Source: Lysobacter silvisoli (GTDB lineage: Bacteria; Pseudomonadota; Gammaproteobacteria; Xanthomonadales; Xanthomonadaceae). From it: a stretch of 64,000 nt of DNA. Shown here one piece after another: positions 1-8,057 of this stretch. The notes under the pieces are model-generated. The model saw only the letters and a program-made list of their open reading frames with translations, searched no databases and was not told the DNA's origin. Position numbers and translations under genes: made by a program. The stretch lies in assembly GCF_003382365.1 (NCBI RefSeq), contig NZ_QTSU01000001.1:2046001-2110000 (forward strand), read 5' to 3'. Within the stretch, counting starts at the first letter, position 1, and each line of letters starts with the position of its first letter.

Positions 1-1
1 G

Positions 2-118
2 GGCATGGCCGCGGTGCTGATCGCCTATTCGCTGGTCTACGTGATCGGCCTGATGCTGCAGATGCGCAAGCTGGCGCTGCAGGCTCCGGCCGACACCCAA
101 AACCCGCCCGAACCGTAG
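2..118 (+). CDS. C-terminus of an unidentified membrane protein (5' end outside window)
   Basis: An open frame enters from the left edge and stops at TAG 116-118, giving 38 C-terminal residues. The visible part is one hydrophobic helix (about 15 residues around AVLIAYSLVYVIGLML) followed by a short basic stretch (QMRKLAL) and a proline-rich tail ending NPPEP. This suggests a last transmembrane helix with a short cytoplasmic tail. Too little is visible to name a family. The frame is followed 9 bases later by a large inverted repeat that may act as its 3' end. Confidence 0.6.
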   Translation, partial: GMAAVLIAYSLVYVIGLMLQMRKLALQAPADTQNPPEP

Positions 119-126
119 CCGTTACT

Positions 127-238
127 CCGTCATTCCGGCGGAAGCCGGAACCCATTTTGACTTTGCATTTCGAAACGGCGGTGGTGTACGGAGCAAACTC
201 AGAAGCAAAATGGGTTCCGGCTTCCGCCGGAATGACGG
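127..238. repeat. Long perfect inverted repeat (32-bp arms)
   Basis: Arms at 127-158 and 207-238 are exact reverse complements, with a 48-base loop. The arm begins CCGTCATTCCGGCGGAAGCC and is itself partly palindromic (TTCCGGC/GCCGGAA). A variant of the same element lies at 21210-21306. It sits between the converging ends of the left-edge gene and the DUF2314 gene, so it could also end transcription. It looks like a dispersed intergenic palindrome and not part of a gene. Confidence 0.85.
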
Positions 239-272
239 TGTTGGTGTGCGCAACAGAACCGCGTGCGCCAGC

Positions 273-773
273 TCAGTCGCAGCTGAGCCCGAACCGGAGT
301 TTGAACGCCTCCGCCTGCTCCGGCGATTCCCGCGCGATCAAGGCGCAAGCGGTGAAGTTGCCGTGGGTGGCCTGGCGCTCGCTGTCGCGATAGGTCCAGT
401 CGACGATCTCCTCGCGCGCGAACGCGTAGCGCTCGCCCATGTGCACGCGATGGACGATGCGCGGCTTGTTGTCGATCACCGCCGAGTAACCCTCGCCCTC
501 GACCTGCAGGTCGCCCATCCAGAAGAACTCGGTGCGCTCGCCCTCCTTCACCCCGACCTTGACCGAGAAGCCGGTCAGGTGCGCAGGCGGTTCGCGCTGC
601 AGCGCCAGGAATTCGTCCAGGCCGGCGCGCGCCTTGGCGTAGGCGGCCTGCATCTTCGGATCTTCGGCGCGGGTCAGCGCCACCTCGTCGCGCTGCGCGC
701 GTTCGACCAACGTCTGCGCGTCCGCTGCGCCGAACGCGCACGCCAGCGCCATCGCGATTACGGTCTTGTGCAT
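273..773 (-). CDS. Secreted DUF2314 (YegJ-like) protein
   Basis: Predicted exported protein of 166 residues. I start it at the ATG at 773 because this gives a clean signal peptide (MHKTVIAMALACAFGAADA); an in-frame ATG 12 codons upstream would put a non-signal segment first. The mature part carries the DUF2314 pattern: a helix with KARAGLDEFLAL, a strand with EFFWMGDLQV, and a C-terminal segment ending in FTACALI. The molecular function of this family is unknown. The gene points toward the repeat at 127-238 and lies downstream of purK with about 70 bases between them, so it may be its own transcript or read through from purEK. Confidence 0.75.
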   Translation of the reverse strand: MHKTVIAMALACAFGAADAQTLVERAQRDEVALTRAEDPKMQAAYAKARAGLDEFLALQREPPAHLTGFSVKVGVKEGERTEFFWMGDLQVEGEGYSAVIDNKPRIVHRVHMGERYAFAREEIVDWTYRDSERQATHGNFTACALIARESPEQAEAFKLRFGLSCD

Positions 774-842
774 CCCTGCCCCCAGGTCGATGGCGCATGC
801 GTCGTGCACGCGCCCGGTAGCGCCCAGATTAGCAGCCGCCGG

Positions 843-1982
843 TCACCCCAGGCGTTCGATCACCGGCGCCACCTGGGCGTCGCGGCCCAATGCCTGCCCG
901 ACCCGCGCGAGCGCCGCGGCCAGCTCGTTCGCGCTGCCCGCGCGCAGGGTCGCGTGCCCGACCTTGCGGCCGGCGCGCGGGGACTTGCCGTAGTCGTGCC
1001 AATGGCCGCCGGCCTCGGCCAACACCGGTGCGGCGCCCGGCATCTGCCCGATCCAGTTGAGCATGCAGGCCGTGCCGAGCATGCGCGTGTCGCCCAGCGG
1101 CAGGCCCAGCACCGCGCGCAGGTGGTTCTGGAACTGCGAGGTCTCGCTGCCTTCGATGGTCCAGTGGCCGGAGTTATGCACGCGCGGCGCCAGCTCGTTG
1201 GCCAGCAGTTCGCCGTCGCGGCAGAACAGCTCCAGCGCGAACACGCCGACGTAGTCCAGCGCTTCGGCCAGCTTGCGCGCGTAGGCGTGGGCGGTGTCGG
1301 CCAGCGCCGCGTCGGTCTGCGCCGGCGCCAGGCTGGCCGAGAGCACGCCGTCCACATGCCAGTTCTCGGTCAGCGGCCAGGCGCGGAACTCGCCGTCGCG
1401 GCCGCGCACCGCCACCACCGACAACTCGCGTTCGAAACGCACGAAGCCTTCCAGGATCAAGCCCACCGTGGCCGCCTGCGCGCCCAGCGCGGCCCAGGCC
1501 GCATCGGCGTCGGCCGCGCTCTTGAGGCGGAACTGGCCCTTGCCGTCGTAGCCCAGGCGGCGGGTCTTGAGGATGCAGGGCGTGCCGATCGCAGCGATGG
1601 CCGCGTCCAGCGCTTCGCGCGTGGGCACGTCGGCGAACTGCGGCACCGGAATGCCGAGCTCGCGGAACAGGGTCTTCTCGGCCAGGCGGTCCTGGGCCAC
1701 GGCCAGCGCGCGCGGGCTGGGGAACACCGGCACGCGCTGCGCCAGCCATTGCGCCGACTCGGCCGGCACGTTCTCGAAATCGAAGGTGGCCACGTCCACC
1801 TTGGACGCGAACTCGGCCAGCGCGGCCTGGTCGGTGTAGTCGCCCACCACCATCGGCGCGAACTGCCCCGCGCAGGCGTCGCCCGCGGTGTCCAGCACCA
1901 GGAAGCGCAGGCCCAGCGGCGCGCCCGACAGCGCCAGCATGCGGGCCAGCTGCCCGCCTCCGAGGATGCCGACGGTGGTCAC
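843..1982 (-). CDS. purK: N5-carboxyaminoimidazole ribonucleotide synthetase
   Basis: ATP-grasp enzyme of de novo purine synthesis: it carboxylates AIR with bicarbonate and ATP to N5-CAIR in the cytoplasm. The protein is 379 residues, as usual for PurK, and starts with a Rossmann-like [12 protein letters not shown] motif. The ATP-grasp part includes [13 protein letters not shown] and a C-terminal [15 protein letters not shown] segment typical of the family. The start is GTG at 1982, which overlaps the purE stop (TGA 1981-1979) in a GTGA; the frame is open further upstream but that part lies inside purE. The overlap implies translational coupling with purE, whose product converts N5-CAIR. Confidence 0.95.
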   Translation of the reverse strand: MTTVGILGGGQLARMLALSGAPLGLRFLVLDTAGDACAGQFAPMVVGDYTDQAALAEFASKVDVATFDFENVPAESAQWLAQRVPVFPSPRALAVAQDRLAEKTLFRELGIPVPQFADVPTREALDAAIAAIGTPCILKTRRLGYDGKGQFRLKSAADADAAWAALGAQAATVGLILEGFVRFERELSVVAVRGRDGEFRAWPLTENWHVDGVLSASLAPAQTDAALADTAHAYARKLAEALDYVGVFALELFCRDGELLANELAPRVHNSGHWTIEGSETSQFQNHLRAVLGLPLGDTRMLGTACMLNWIGQMPGAAPVLAEAGGHWHDYGKSPRAGRKVGHATLRAGSANELAAALARVGQALGRDAQVAPVIERLG

Positions 1983-2554
1983 TGCGCCGATCCCGAAACC
2001 GGCAGGCGCGGATCGTCGTTGGCCAGCACGTCGTCGGTCTGGCGCGTGCGGAACGCGGCCAGGGCCTGGCCGATGGCGGCGTGTTCCGGCGCCAGCAGCG
2101 CGGCGGCGAACAGTGCGGCATTGGCGGCACCGGCGTTGCCGATGGCGAAGGTGGCCACCGGAATGCCGGCCGGCATCTGCACGATCGACAGCAGCGAGTC
2201 CATGCCGTTGAGCGCCTTGGACTGCACCGGCACGCCCAGCACCGGCACCGCGGTCTTGGACGCCAGCATGCCCGGCAGGTGCGCGGCGCCGCCGGCGCCG
2301 GCGATGATCGCGCGCAGGCCGCGCTGCGCGGCGCTGGCGGCGTAATCGAACAGCACGTCCGGGGTGCGATGCGCCGAGACCACGCGTACCTCGTGCGGCA
2401 CGCCCAACGATTCCAGCCGCGCGGCCGCGTGCTGCATGGTCTCCCAGTCGGAGCGCGAGCCCATCACGATGCCGACCAGGGGGGCGGCGGGCGGGGTGGA
2501 ACCGGGCGTTGCAGAACCGGACTGGGGAATACCGGGCTGAGCAGGAGCGGACAT
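1979..2554 (-). CDS. purE: N5-carboxyaminoimidazole ribonucleotide mutase (class I PurE)
   Basis: Converts N5-CAIR to CAIR, the step after PurK. The protein has 191 residues with the family motifs [22 protein letters not shown] and [11 protein letters not shown]. About 28 residues rich in Ala, Pro, Gly and Ser precede the catalytic domain. The ATG at 2554 is preferred over a much longer upstream frame, because that extension would run into the divergent Trm112 gene. First gene of a purE-purK operon. Its 64-base divergent region with Trm112-nadC contains TAGAAT (minus strand, 2585-2580), a possible -10 element. Confidence 0.95.
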   Translation of the reverse strand: MSAPAQPGIPQSGSATPGSTPPAAPLVGIVMGSRSDWETMQHAAARLESLGVPHEVRVVSAHRTPDVLFDYAASAAQRGLRAIIAGAGGAAHLPGMLASKTAVPVLGVPVQSKALNGMDSLLSIVQMPAGIPVATFAIGNAGAANAALFAAALLAPEHAAIGQALAAFRTRQTDDVLANDDPRLPVSGSAQ

Positions 2555-2618
2555 TGGTCGAGCCTTGGCGCAAAGACGTATTCTAACGCCCTGTCCCGTC
2601 GTATCGGCATCGCACCGT

Positions 2619-2888
2619 ATGGATCGCAAACTGTTGGACCTGCTCGTCTGCCCCGTCACCCGCCAGCCGCTGCTGCCGCTGGACAGCCGCGGCCTGCAGG
2701 CGCTGAACGCCGCCATCGCGGCCGGCGGCGTGGTCCGCGGCGACGGCGAAGCGCAGGCCCAGGCCCTGCGCGAGGCGCTGGTCACCCGCGACCGCAAGAC
2801 CGTCTACCGCATCGACGACGGCATCCCGGTGCTGCTGGCCGAAGAGGCCATCGCCACCGCCCAGCTCGACGGCTTCCCCGCCGCATGA
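2619..2888 (+). CDS. Trm112 family protein
   Basis: Small protein of 89 residues with a start [18 protein letters not shown] that matches the Trm112/YcaR family. In eukaryotes and archaea Trm112 activates methyltransferases; the bacterial role is less clear. Only one CPxT-type cysteine is seen (LVCPVT), so a complete four-cysteine zinc site is not evident. It is longer than the 60-residue E. coli version because of an inserted alanine-rich helix in the middle. The ATG at 2619 is chosen because an in-frame upstream ATG (2565) would overlap the promoter region. Its stop overlaps nadC in an ATGA. Confidence 0.85.
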   Translation: MDRKLLDLLVCPVTRQPLLPLDSRGLQALNAAIAAGGVVRGDGEAQAQALREALVTRDRKTVYRIDDGIPVLLAEEAIATAQLDGFPAA

Positions 2889-3754
2889 GCGCGCCGGTCG
2901 CGCCGCCGCCGGCCGAGCAGGTCCAGGCCGACGTGGCCCGAGCCCTGGCCGAGGACCTGGGCAGCGGCGACGTTACCGCCTCGCTGCTGCCCGACACCGC
3001 CGACAGCGCCTACCTGCTGTGCAAGGAGCCGGCGGTGGTCTGCGGCCGGCCCTGGTTCGACGCCTGCCACCGCGCTCTGGACCCCGACGTGCGCATCGAT
3101 TGGCGCGTGGCCGAAGGCGACCAGGTCGCCGCCGGCACCGTGCTGGCCACGCTGCAGGGCCGTTCGCGCGCCCTGGTCAGCGCCGAGCGCGCCTCGCTGA
3201 ACTTCATGCAGACCCTGTCGGGCACCGCCACGGTCACTGCGGCCTACGTCGAGGCGGTGCGCGGCACCCGCACCCAGATCCTGGACACGCGCAAGACCCT
3301 GCCCGGCCTGCGCCTGGCGCAGAAGTACGCGGTGCGCGTGGGCGGCGGCGTCAATCACCGCATCGGCCTGTACGACACGGTGATGCTGAAGGAGAACCAC
3401 GTGCGCGCCGCCGGCTCGCTGACTGCGGCCATCCGCGCCGCGCGCGAACGCTACCCGGCGTTGCCGCTGATCGTGGAAGTGGAAACCCTGGCGCAGTTGC
3501 GCGAGGCCCTGGGCGAAGGCTGCGACCGCATCCTGATCGACGACTTCGACGCGGCGACCCGGCGCGAGGCGGTGGCCATCGCCGCCGGCGCGCCCTACGG
3601 CGGCAGGATTCCGCTGGAAGTCTCCGGCGGCGTCGACCTGGCCGGCTTGCGCGCTATCGCCGAGGATGGGGTGGATTGCATCTCCATCGGCGGACTGACC
3701 AAGCACGTGCGGGCGATCGATCTGTCGCTGAAGCTGGGGCCGCCGCCGGCTTGA
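2885..3754 (+). CDS. nadC: Nicotinate-nucleotide diphosphorylase (carboxylating), quinolinate phosphoribosyltransferase
   Basis: Makes nicotinate mononucleotide from quinolinate and PRPP in NAD synthesis. The 289-residue protein shows the N-terminal ALAEDLGSGDVT motif, RASLNFMQTLSGTAT, the substrate-binding TRKTLPGLR region, and HRIGLYDTVMLKENH. The C-terminal barrel ends with EVSGGVDL and SIGGLTKH, both typical of QAPRTase. It starts at ATG 2885 inside the Trm112 stop (ATGA), so the pair is probably translated together. It is followed by a palindromic repeat at 3821-3925 that may end the transcript. Confidence 0.96.
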   Translation: MSAPVAPPPAEQVQADVARALAEDLGSGDVTASLLPDTADSAYLLCKEPAVVCGRPWFDACHRALDPDVRIDWRVAEGDQVAAGTVLATLQGRSRALVSAERASLNFMQTLSGTATVTAAYVEAVRGTRTQILDTRKTLPGLRLAQKYAVRVGGGVNHRIGLYDTVMLKENHVRAAGSLTAAIRAARERYPALPLIVEVETLAQLREALGEGCDRILIDDFDAATRREAVAIAAGAPYGGRIPLEVSGGVDLAGLRAIAEDGVDCISIGGLTKHVRAIDLSLKLGPPPA

Positions 3755-3820
3755 GGCGTTGCCGGCGCGGCGCCGGTCGCGCTTGGATAGAGTGGCGACG
3801 CGACGCTGCGAGCCCGCTTG

Positions 3821-3925
3821 CCCTCACCCCAACCCCTCTCCCGCAAGCGGGAGAGGGGCTAAGCAACAGCGGCGGCGTCGGAGGTGTTCCCTCTCCCGCT
3901 TGCGGGAGAGGGCTAGGGTGAGGGG
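3821..3925. repeat. Paired palindromic repeat, CCCTCTCCCGC/GCGGGAGAGGG type
   Basis: Two copies of a small palindrome built on CTCTCCCGCAAGCGGGAGAG lie at about 3833-3857 and 3889-3912, in opposite orientation. The flanking CCCTCACCCC and GGGTGAGGGG extend them into one large inverted repeat. The block follows nadC and could act as a strong secondary-structure terminator. It resembles the dispersed intergenic palindromes of xanthomonads. Confidence 0.8.
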
Positions 3926-4378
3926 ATGAGCGCAGCGAATGCTCTTGATCCCCGCTCGGGTACCGAACTAGCCACGCCTATAGAAGACCCAGAGGGCGGC
4001 GCACAGGATGTGCGCCGTTTTTCGCTGGCACAGGGATGTGCCATCGAAAAATCCCGGCGCGCGCATCGATCTCGCAGGGGAGCTTTGGCGAAGCATTTTT
4101 CTTTGGTTACTTTCTTTTGAGGCTTATCAAAAGAAAGTGACCCGGCCGCTTGCGGACGGAAGCTGTTGCTGTTGCTTATGGAGCTAAAAGCAAATCCCTT
4201 CAATCCCCCTTTGTCAAAGGGGGAAGACAAGCAAAGGCGGAAGCAGAGGGAACGAGGGTTGCGACGTGGTTGCGGGGGCGCGGTCGCGGCTTACGCCGCT
4301 CCTACCCCAGAGCAGAAGCGTAGCTACCACCCGGGTTGGCATGACTGCGCTTGCGACCCGGGGCGCCGTTCCCGGCGC
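3926..4378. repeat. Repeat-rich intergenic region without a convincing gene
   Basis: Three repeat types are visible. The first, about 4093-4160, has CTTTCTTTTGAGGC facing TCAAAAGAAAGTGACCC, followed by a GGCCGCTTGCGGACGG segment. The second, at 4188-4224, carries CCCCCTTTGTCAAAGGGGG and belongs to the same family as the block at 43017-43130. The third, at 4281-4308, is a GTAG-type palindrome (GGTCGCGGCTTACGCCGC then TCCTACCCC). Short open frames here are repeat-derived and show no protein signature. Confidence 0.65.
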
Positions 4379-5182
4379 TCAGCGCAACAACACGAACGCC
4401 GCCAGCCCCGCCAGCACCACGCCCGCCAACACCAGCCAATGCCAAGCCGGTCGCGAGGGCTTCACTGGCACGCTGGCCGCTGCAGGCGCCGCCGCGCCCT
4501 CGCCCATCGGCGCATCTTGCAAGGAGCCCGTCAGCCGGAACCGCAACTGATCGAAGCCGATCTCGTCGCCGACCTGGGCGATCGCGCGCAGCACGCGGCG
4601 GCCGTTGACGGTGGTGCCGTTGGTCGAGCCCAGGTCCTCGATCTGCAGGCCGTCGTGGGTCGGAATCAGACGCGCGTGGTGGCGCGACAGGCCGGGCTGG
4701 TCGATCGGCAGGCCGCAGTCCGGCGCGCGCCCTACCACCGCCGCCGCCAGCAGCGGGAAGCTGCGGCCGAACAGGTCGCCGGATACGCCGCGCAGCACGT
4801 AGCGCGGCAGCACCGGGCGCACCGCGGTCACCCCGGGATCGTCGTTGGCCGAGGGCGGCAGCACGCCGGACACGCCGCCCTGGTGGCTGACCGCCGAAGG
4901 GCCCAGCGCGGCCAGGCGCGCACGCACCTCGTCGAAGCTGACGTCGTCGCCGGGGCGCAGCGCGATCAGGCCGGGCGCGACCGGGCGGCCGTTGACGCGC
5001 ACTTGCGCACCGGGCGGCACGTCCAGCATCACGCCCTGCGCGCTCACGTGCAGTTGACAGTGCTGGGGCATGACCCCAGGACGGTTGAGTACGATGGTGG
5101 ATTCGGGGTCGGAACCGACCCGGTTGACGCCTTGGCCCAGCAGCACCTGCGGGTGCTCGCCGTCCGGAAAGACCAGTTTCAT
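4379..5182 (-). CDS. Membrane-anchored protein with two FHA domains
   Basis: A 267-residue protein. Residues 1-95 form a first, more divergent FHA-like fold (VNRVGSDPESTIVL, then QHCQLHV). The second FHA domain, about residues 130-215, is canonical: VGRAPDCGLPI, SRHHARL and LGSTNGTTVNG. A single C-terminal helix (HWLVLAGVVLAGLAAFVLL) should anchor it with both FHA domains in the cytoplasm. FHA domains bind phosphothreonine peptides, so it may read Ser/Thr kinase signalling, but no kinase or phosphatase is nearby. The ATG at 5182 begins right at the first FHA strand; an upstream extension has no domain signal. Confidence 0.85.
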   Translation of the reverse strand: MKLVFPDGEHPQVLLGQGVNRVGSDPESTIVLNRPGVMPQHCQLHVSAQGVMLDVPPGAQVRVNGRPVAPGLIALRPGDDVSFDEVRARLAALGPSAVSHQGGVSGVLPPSANDDPGVTAVRPVLPRYVLRGVSGDLFGRSFPLLAAAVVGRAPDCGLPIDQPGLSRHHARLIPTHDGLQIEDLGSTNGTTVNGRRVLRAIAQVGDEIGFDQLRFRLTGSLQDAPMGEGAAAPAAASVPVKPSRPAWHWLVLAGVVLAGLAAFVLLR

Positions 5183-5263
5183 GCGATTTGCGTTTTCCCC
5201 TGTAGACCCACAGCGTAGGGCATAACCCCACCCCGTTGTGCACATGGAAGCCACATTCCCGCC

Positions 5264-5587
5264 ATGCCGACTTTGATTCTGTTAATGATCCTGGGTGCCG
5301 CCGTGGTGTCCTACTGGAGCGCCGGGCGCGCCGCGGCCGAGCGCGCCGAGGCCCTGGGCCGCGAAGCCTGCCGCCGCGCCGGGGTGCAGTGGCTGGACCA
5401 GAGCGTGCACGCCACCGGCCTGCGCCTGTGCCGCCACGACAACGGCTGGCTGGGGCTGGAGCGCAGCTTCCGCTTCGACTACTCCATCGATGGCGAAGAC
5501 CGCCACGCCGGCCGCCTGGTGCTGCGCGGGGACAAGCTGATCGCCTTCAGCGGGCCGGTGTCGCCGCCGCCTACGCAGTTGCATTGA
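5264..5587 (+). CDS. DUF3301 family membrane-anchored protein
   Basis: A 107-residue protein with an N-terminal hydrophobic segment (LILLMILGAAVVSYW) followed by AERAEALGREACRRAGVQWLDQSV and LCRHDNGWLGLERSFRFDYS. This pattern fits DUF3301, a family of small single-helix proteins of unknown function in gammaproteobacteria. The C-terminal half is probably a small beta domain facing the periplasm or cytoplasm; the sequence does not decide which. It is divergent from the FHA gene with 81 bases between the starts. Confidence 0.8.
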   Translation: MPTLILLMILGAAVVSYWSAGRAAAERAEALGREACRRAGVQWLDQSVHATGLRLCRHDNGWLGLERSFRFDYSIDGEDRHAGRLVLRGDKLIAFSGPVSPPPTQLH

Positions 5588-5595
5588 GCGGCCTT

Positions 5596-5812
5596 GGGGT
5601 AGAAGCTGCGCAAGCTGCGACCGCGAATTGCGGTAACGGCGCCTGTGCGGGCGCCTACGCCATGCGGATCGCGGCGCGCGCCGCATCTAGCGGAGAACCA
5701 AAGGTTCGCAATGGTTGCGGCTTCGCGGTCGCAGCTCGCGCAGCTCCTACCCGGGGCGGGCGGAGCGTTTGTCGTTAGAGGGTGGGGTCGCGGCTTACGC
5801 CGCTCCTACCCC
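5596..5812. repeat. Cluster of three GTAG-type palindromic (REP) elements
   Basis: Three copies lie in the gap between the DUF3301 and sspB 3' ends. 5596-5624 is GGGGTAGAAGCTGCGCAAGC followed by TGCGACCGCG. 5725-5756 is the opposite orientation (CGGTCGCAGCTCGCGCAGC then TCCTACCC). 5785-5812 is GGTCGCGGCTTACGCCGC then TCCTACCCC. Each is a stem with a GTAG head, the layout described for SMAG/REP elements of Stenotrophomonas. Converging genes on both sides suggest a terminator or structural role. Confidence 0.8.
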
Positions 5813-5826
5813 AAAGCGGTCGCGGG

Positions 5827-6327
5827 TTACTTCACCACGCGCAGGTGGCCGCCGCGGCGCGGCGTGGGGGTGTGCGGGCCGTCGTCGTCGCCGTCGGGCG
5901 CGGGGTCGTTGGGCACGGCGCTCAGCGGCGCCGGGCTGGGCGCGGCGACGTCGAAGTCCTCGTCGGCCTGATCGTGGCCGCCGTCGGTGGCGGTGGCCTC
6001 GTCCGGCAGGGCCATGCCCTGGCCGGTCTCGCGCGCATAGATCGCCAGCACCGCGCCCACCGGCACCGATACCGGGTGGCTGACGCCGCCGAAGCGGGCG
6101 CTGAAGCGGATGGTGTCGTTGCCCATCTCCAGGCGCGACACCGCGCGCTCGGCCACGTTGAGCACGATCTTTCCGTCCTTCACCGCATGCGAGGGCACCT
6201 GCACCATCGGCTGGGTGGCGTCCACCAGCAGGTGCGGGGTCATGCCGTTATCGGCGATCCACTCGTACAGCGCCCGCAACAGATACGGGCGGTGGCTGGT
6301 CATGCTGGGGGCGTTCTCATCGCTCAT
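5827..6327 (-). CDS. sspB: Stringent starvation protein B, ClpXP adaptor
   Basis: SspB delivers ssrA-tagged and other substrates to ClpXP. The 166-residue protein has the substrate-binding domain at about residues 9-110 (SHRPYLLRALYEWIADNGMTPHL, IRFSARFGGV). A long acidic, Asp/Pro-rich linker follows. The C-terminal GGHLRVVK is the ClpX-binding (XB) tail. An alternative start is the Met at residue 9 (MTSHRPYLL), which would match the usual N-terminus better. It follows sspA by 82 bases, in the standard sspA-sspB order. Confidence 0.95.
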   Translation of the reverse strand: MSDENAPSMTSHRPYLLRALYEWIADNGMTPHLLVDATQPMVQVPSHAVKDGKIVLNVAERAVSRLEMGNDTIRFSARFGGVSHPVSVPVGAVLAIYARETGQGMALPDEATATDGGHDQADEDFDVAAPSPAPLSAVPNDPAPDGDDDGPHTPTPRRGGHLRVVK

Positions 6328-6409
6328 GCCGGGCAGTTTAGCGCCTGGCCGCCTGGCACGCCGTGCCAGCCGTCCGCGATCCGGCCACGCCGGACCGCGC
6401 CTGGCGCGT

Positions 6410-7048
6410 TCAGCCCGGCAGTTCGCGCAGTTTGCGCTCTTGATCGGTGAGACTGCGGGTGAAGCCCGGATTGCGGAAGATGCGGTTGCCGTAATCCTCG
6501 ATTGCCTTGCCGTCCTTGGGCAGCGGCACGCCCAACGATTCCAGGCGCCAGATGATCGGCGCCATCGCGCAGTCGGCCAGGCTCATTTCCGGATTGAGGA
6601 AGAACTTGCTGGCCTTGAACAGCGGCACCGACGCGGTCAGCAGTTCCTTCAGGCGCTTGCGCGCGGCTTCGGCCTGGGCCTTGTTGCCCAACTGGATCGC
6701 CTGCACCTGCGGCACCCAATCGTGCTCCAGGCGCAGCGTGGCCAGGCGCAGGCGCGCGCGCGAAAGCGGGTCCACCGGCATCAGCGGCGGATGCGGATAA
6801 CGTTCGTCCAGGTATTCGCTGACCACGCTGGCCGCGTACAGCACCAGGTCGCGCTCGACCAGAGTCGGCACCGAATGATACGGATTGAGGTCGACCAGGT
6901 CCTCGGGCGGGTTCTGCGGATCCACCGCGATCAGGTCGTAGGTGACGCCCTTGGCCGCCAGCACCAGACGCACGCGATGGCACAGCACGCAGTCGGTGGA
7001 GGAAAACAGGGTCAGGGCATTACGCATACGTGGACTCGCCGCCATCAT
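6410..7048 (-). CDS. sspA: Stringent starvation protein A, glutathione S-transferase fold
   Basis: SspA binds RNA polymerase and affects transcription in stationary phase and acid stress. The 212-residue protein has a thioredoxin-like N-terminal part (TLFSSTDCVLCHRVRLVLAAKGV) and an all-helical C-terminal GST part. The cis-proline region is YHSVPTLVERDLVLY. Starts at 7048, 7045 or 7027 (MRNALTLF) are all possible. It lies downstream of petC with a strong stem-loop between them (7186-7209), so it can have its own promoter while keeping the common petABC-sspAB order. Confidence 0.93.
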   Translation of the reverse strand: MMAASPRMRNALTLFSSTDCVLCHRVRLVLAAKGVTYDLIAVDPQNPPEDLVDLNPYHSVPTLVERDLVLYAASVVSEYLDERYPHPPLMPVDPLSRARLRLATLRLEHDWVPQVQAIQLGNKAQAEAARKRLKELLTASVPLFKASKFFLNPEMSLADCAMAPIIWRLESLGVPLPKDGKAIEDYGNRIFRNPGFTRSLTDQERKLRELPG

Positions 7049-7185
7049 CGACCTCTCCAGCGACCGGAATCCGCCAGTCGCAAGACGCCCCCCACCCCGT
7101 GTGGGCGGTCGTCACGGTCCCCGAGCGTATGCGTTTTTCCCCCTTCCGCGAAAGTCTCCGGCGTCCTGGCCGGCCTAACGCGGAA

Positions 7186-7209
7186 GGCCCGCGCATCGCT
7201 GCGCGGGCC
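7186..7209 (-). terminator. Stem-loop after petC
   Basis: A perfect 10-bp stem GGCCCGCGCA/TGCGCGGGCC with a 4-base loop lies 14 bases beyond the petC stop codon. No clear U-tract follows on the minus strand, so termination strength is uncertain. It separates the bc1 operon from sspA. Confidence 0.5.
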
Positions 7210-7223
7210 CTGCGGATGACGCT

Positions 7224-8057
7224 TTAGTGCTCGACGTCTCGCCAGTACTCGGTCTTGAGCAGGTAGGCGAGGAAGGTGAGCACGGCCAGGAACAGGATCA
7301 CCCACACGCCCAGGCTCTGGCGCTTGAGGGCGGCCGGCTCGCCGGCGTACTCGAGGAAAGCGGTGATGTCGCGCACGGCCTGGTTGAAGCGCTCCGGCTC
7401 GACCGAGCCCGGCGTACCGGCCTTGAAGTGCGTGAAGCACTTGCCGTCGATCTCGCTGGTGCCGTGCGGGCAGGCCATGATCGGCTGGCCCTTGTCGTCC
7501 TTCTTCTCGCCGAACATGCCGTGCTCGGGCACCTTGGCGGTGAACTCCGGCGTCTGCGTGCCCTGCATCTGCCACAGCGGATTGGGCATGGAGGCGTTGG
7601 GGAACAGCGCGTTGTTCCAGCCCAGCGGACGCGACTCGTCCAGGTAGAACGACTTCAGGTAGGTATAGATCCAGTCGCTGCCGCGCACGCGCGCGATCAC
7701 GCTCAGGTCCGGCGGCATCTTGCCGAACCACTGGTTGGCGTGGTCGGCGGTGAGCGAGACCTGGATCTGCTCGCCGAACTTGGCGCCGGTGAAGTTGAGG
7801 TTGTTCATCACCTCGTCTTCGCTCAGGCCCAGGTCCTCGGCCATGCGCGAGTAACGCAGGTACTTGAGCGAGTGGCAGCCCGAGCAGTAGTTCATGTACA
7901 GCTGGGCGCCGCGCTGCAGCGACGCGCGGTCGCCCAGGTCGGTGCCCGCCTGCTGCAGGTTGCCGCCGCCGGAGGCGAAGGCGCTGGCCGAGACGAGCAG
8001 GCCGGCGACGAGGGTGGCGAGCTTCTTCACGATGTGGCTCTTCATCATCTTAGTCAT
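7224..8057 (-). CDS. petC: Ubiquinol-cytochrome c reductase, cytochrome c1 subunit
   Basis: Membrane-anchored c-type heme subunit of the bc1 complex, passing electrons from the Rieske protein to soluble cytochrome c. The 277-residue product has a signal peptide (KKLATLVAGLLVSASAFA) and the heme motif CSGCH at residues 58-62. A C-terminal anchor helix (VWVILFLAVLTFLAYLL) precedes the tail YWRDVEH. The candidate axial methionine lies in the PNPLWQMQG region. The start ATG at 8057 overlaps the petB stop by 8 bases; Met4 and Met5 are alternatives. Last gene of petABC. Confidence 0.96.
   Translation of the reverse strand: MTKMMKSHIVKKLATLVAGLLVSASAFASGGGNLQQAGTDLGDRASLQRGAQLYMNYCSGCHSLKYLRYSRMAEDLGLSEDEVMNNLNFTGAKFGEQIQVSLTADHANQWFGKMPPDLSVIARVRGSDWIYTYLKSFYLDESRPLGWNNALFPNASMPNPLWQMQGTQTPEFTAKVPEHGMFGEKKDDKGQPIMACPHGTSEIDGKCFTHFKAGTPGSVEPERFNQAVRDITAFLEYAGEPAALKRQSLGVWVILFLAVLTFLAYLLKTEYWRDVEH

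Noticed and set aside
3926-4120. 64-codon open frame after the palindrome block
   Set aside because: Made of repeat sequence; no protein signature and no ribosome-binding site.
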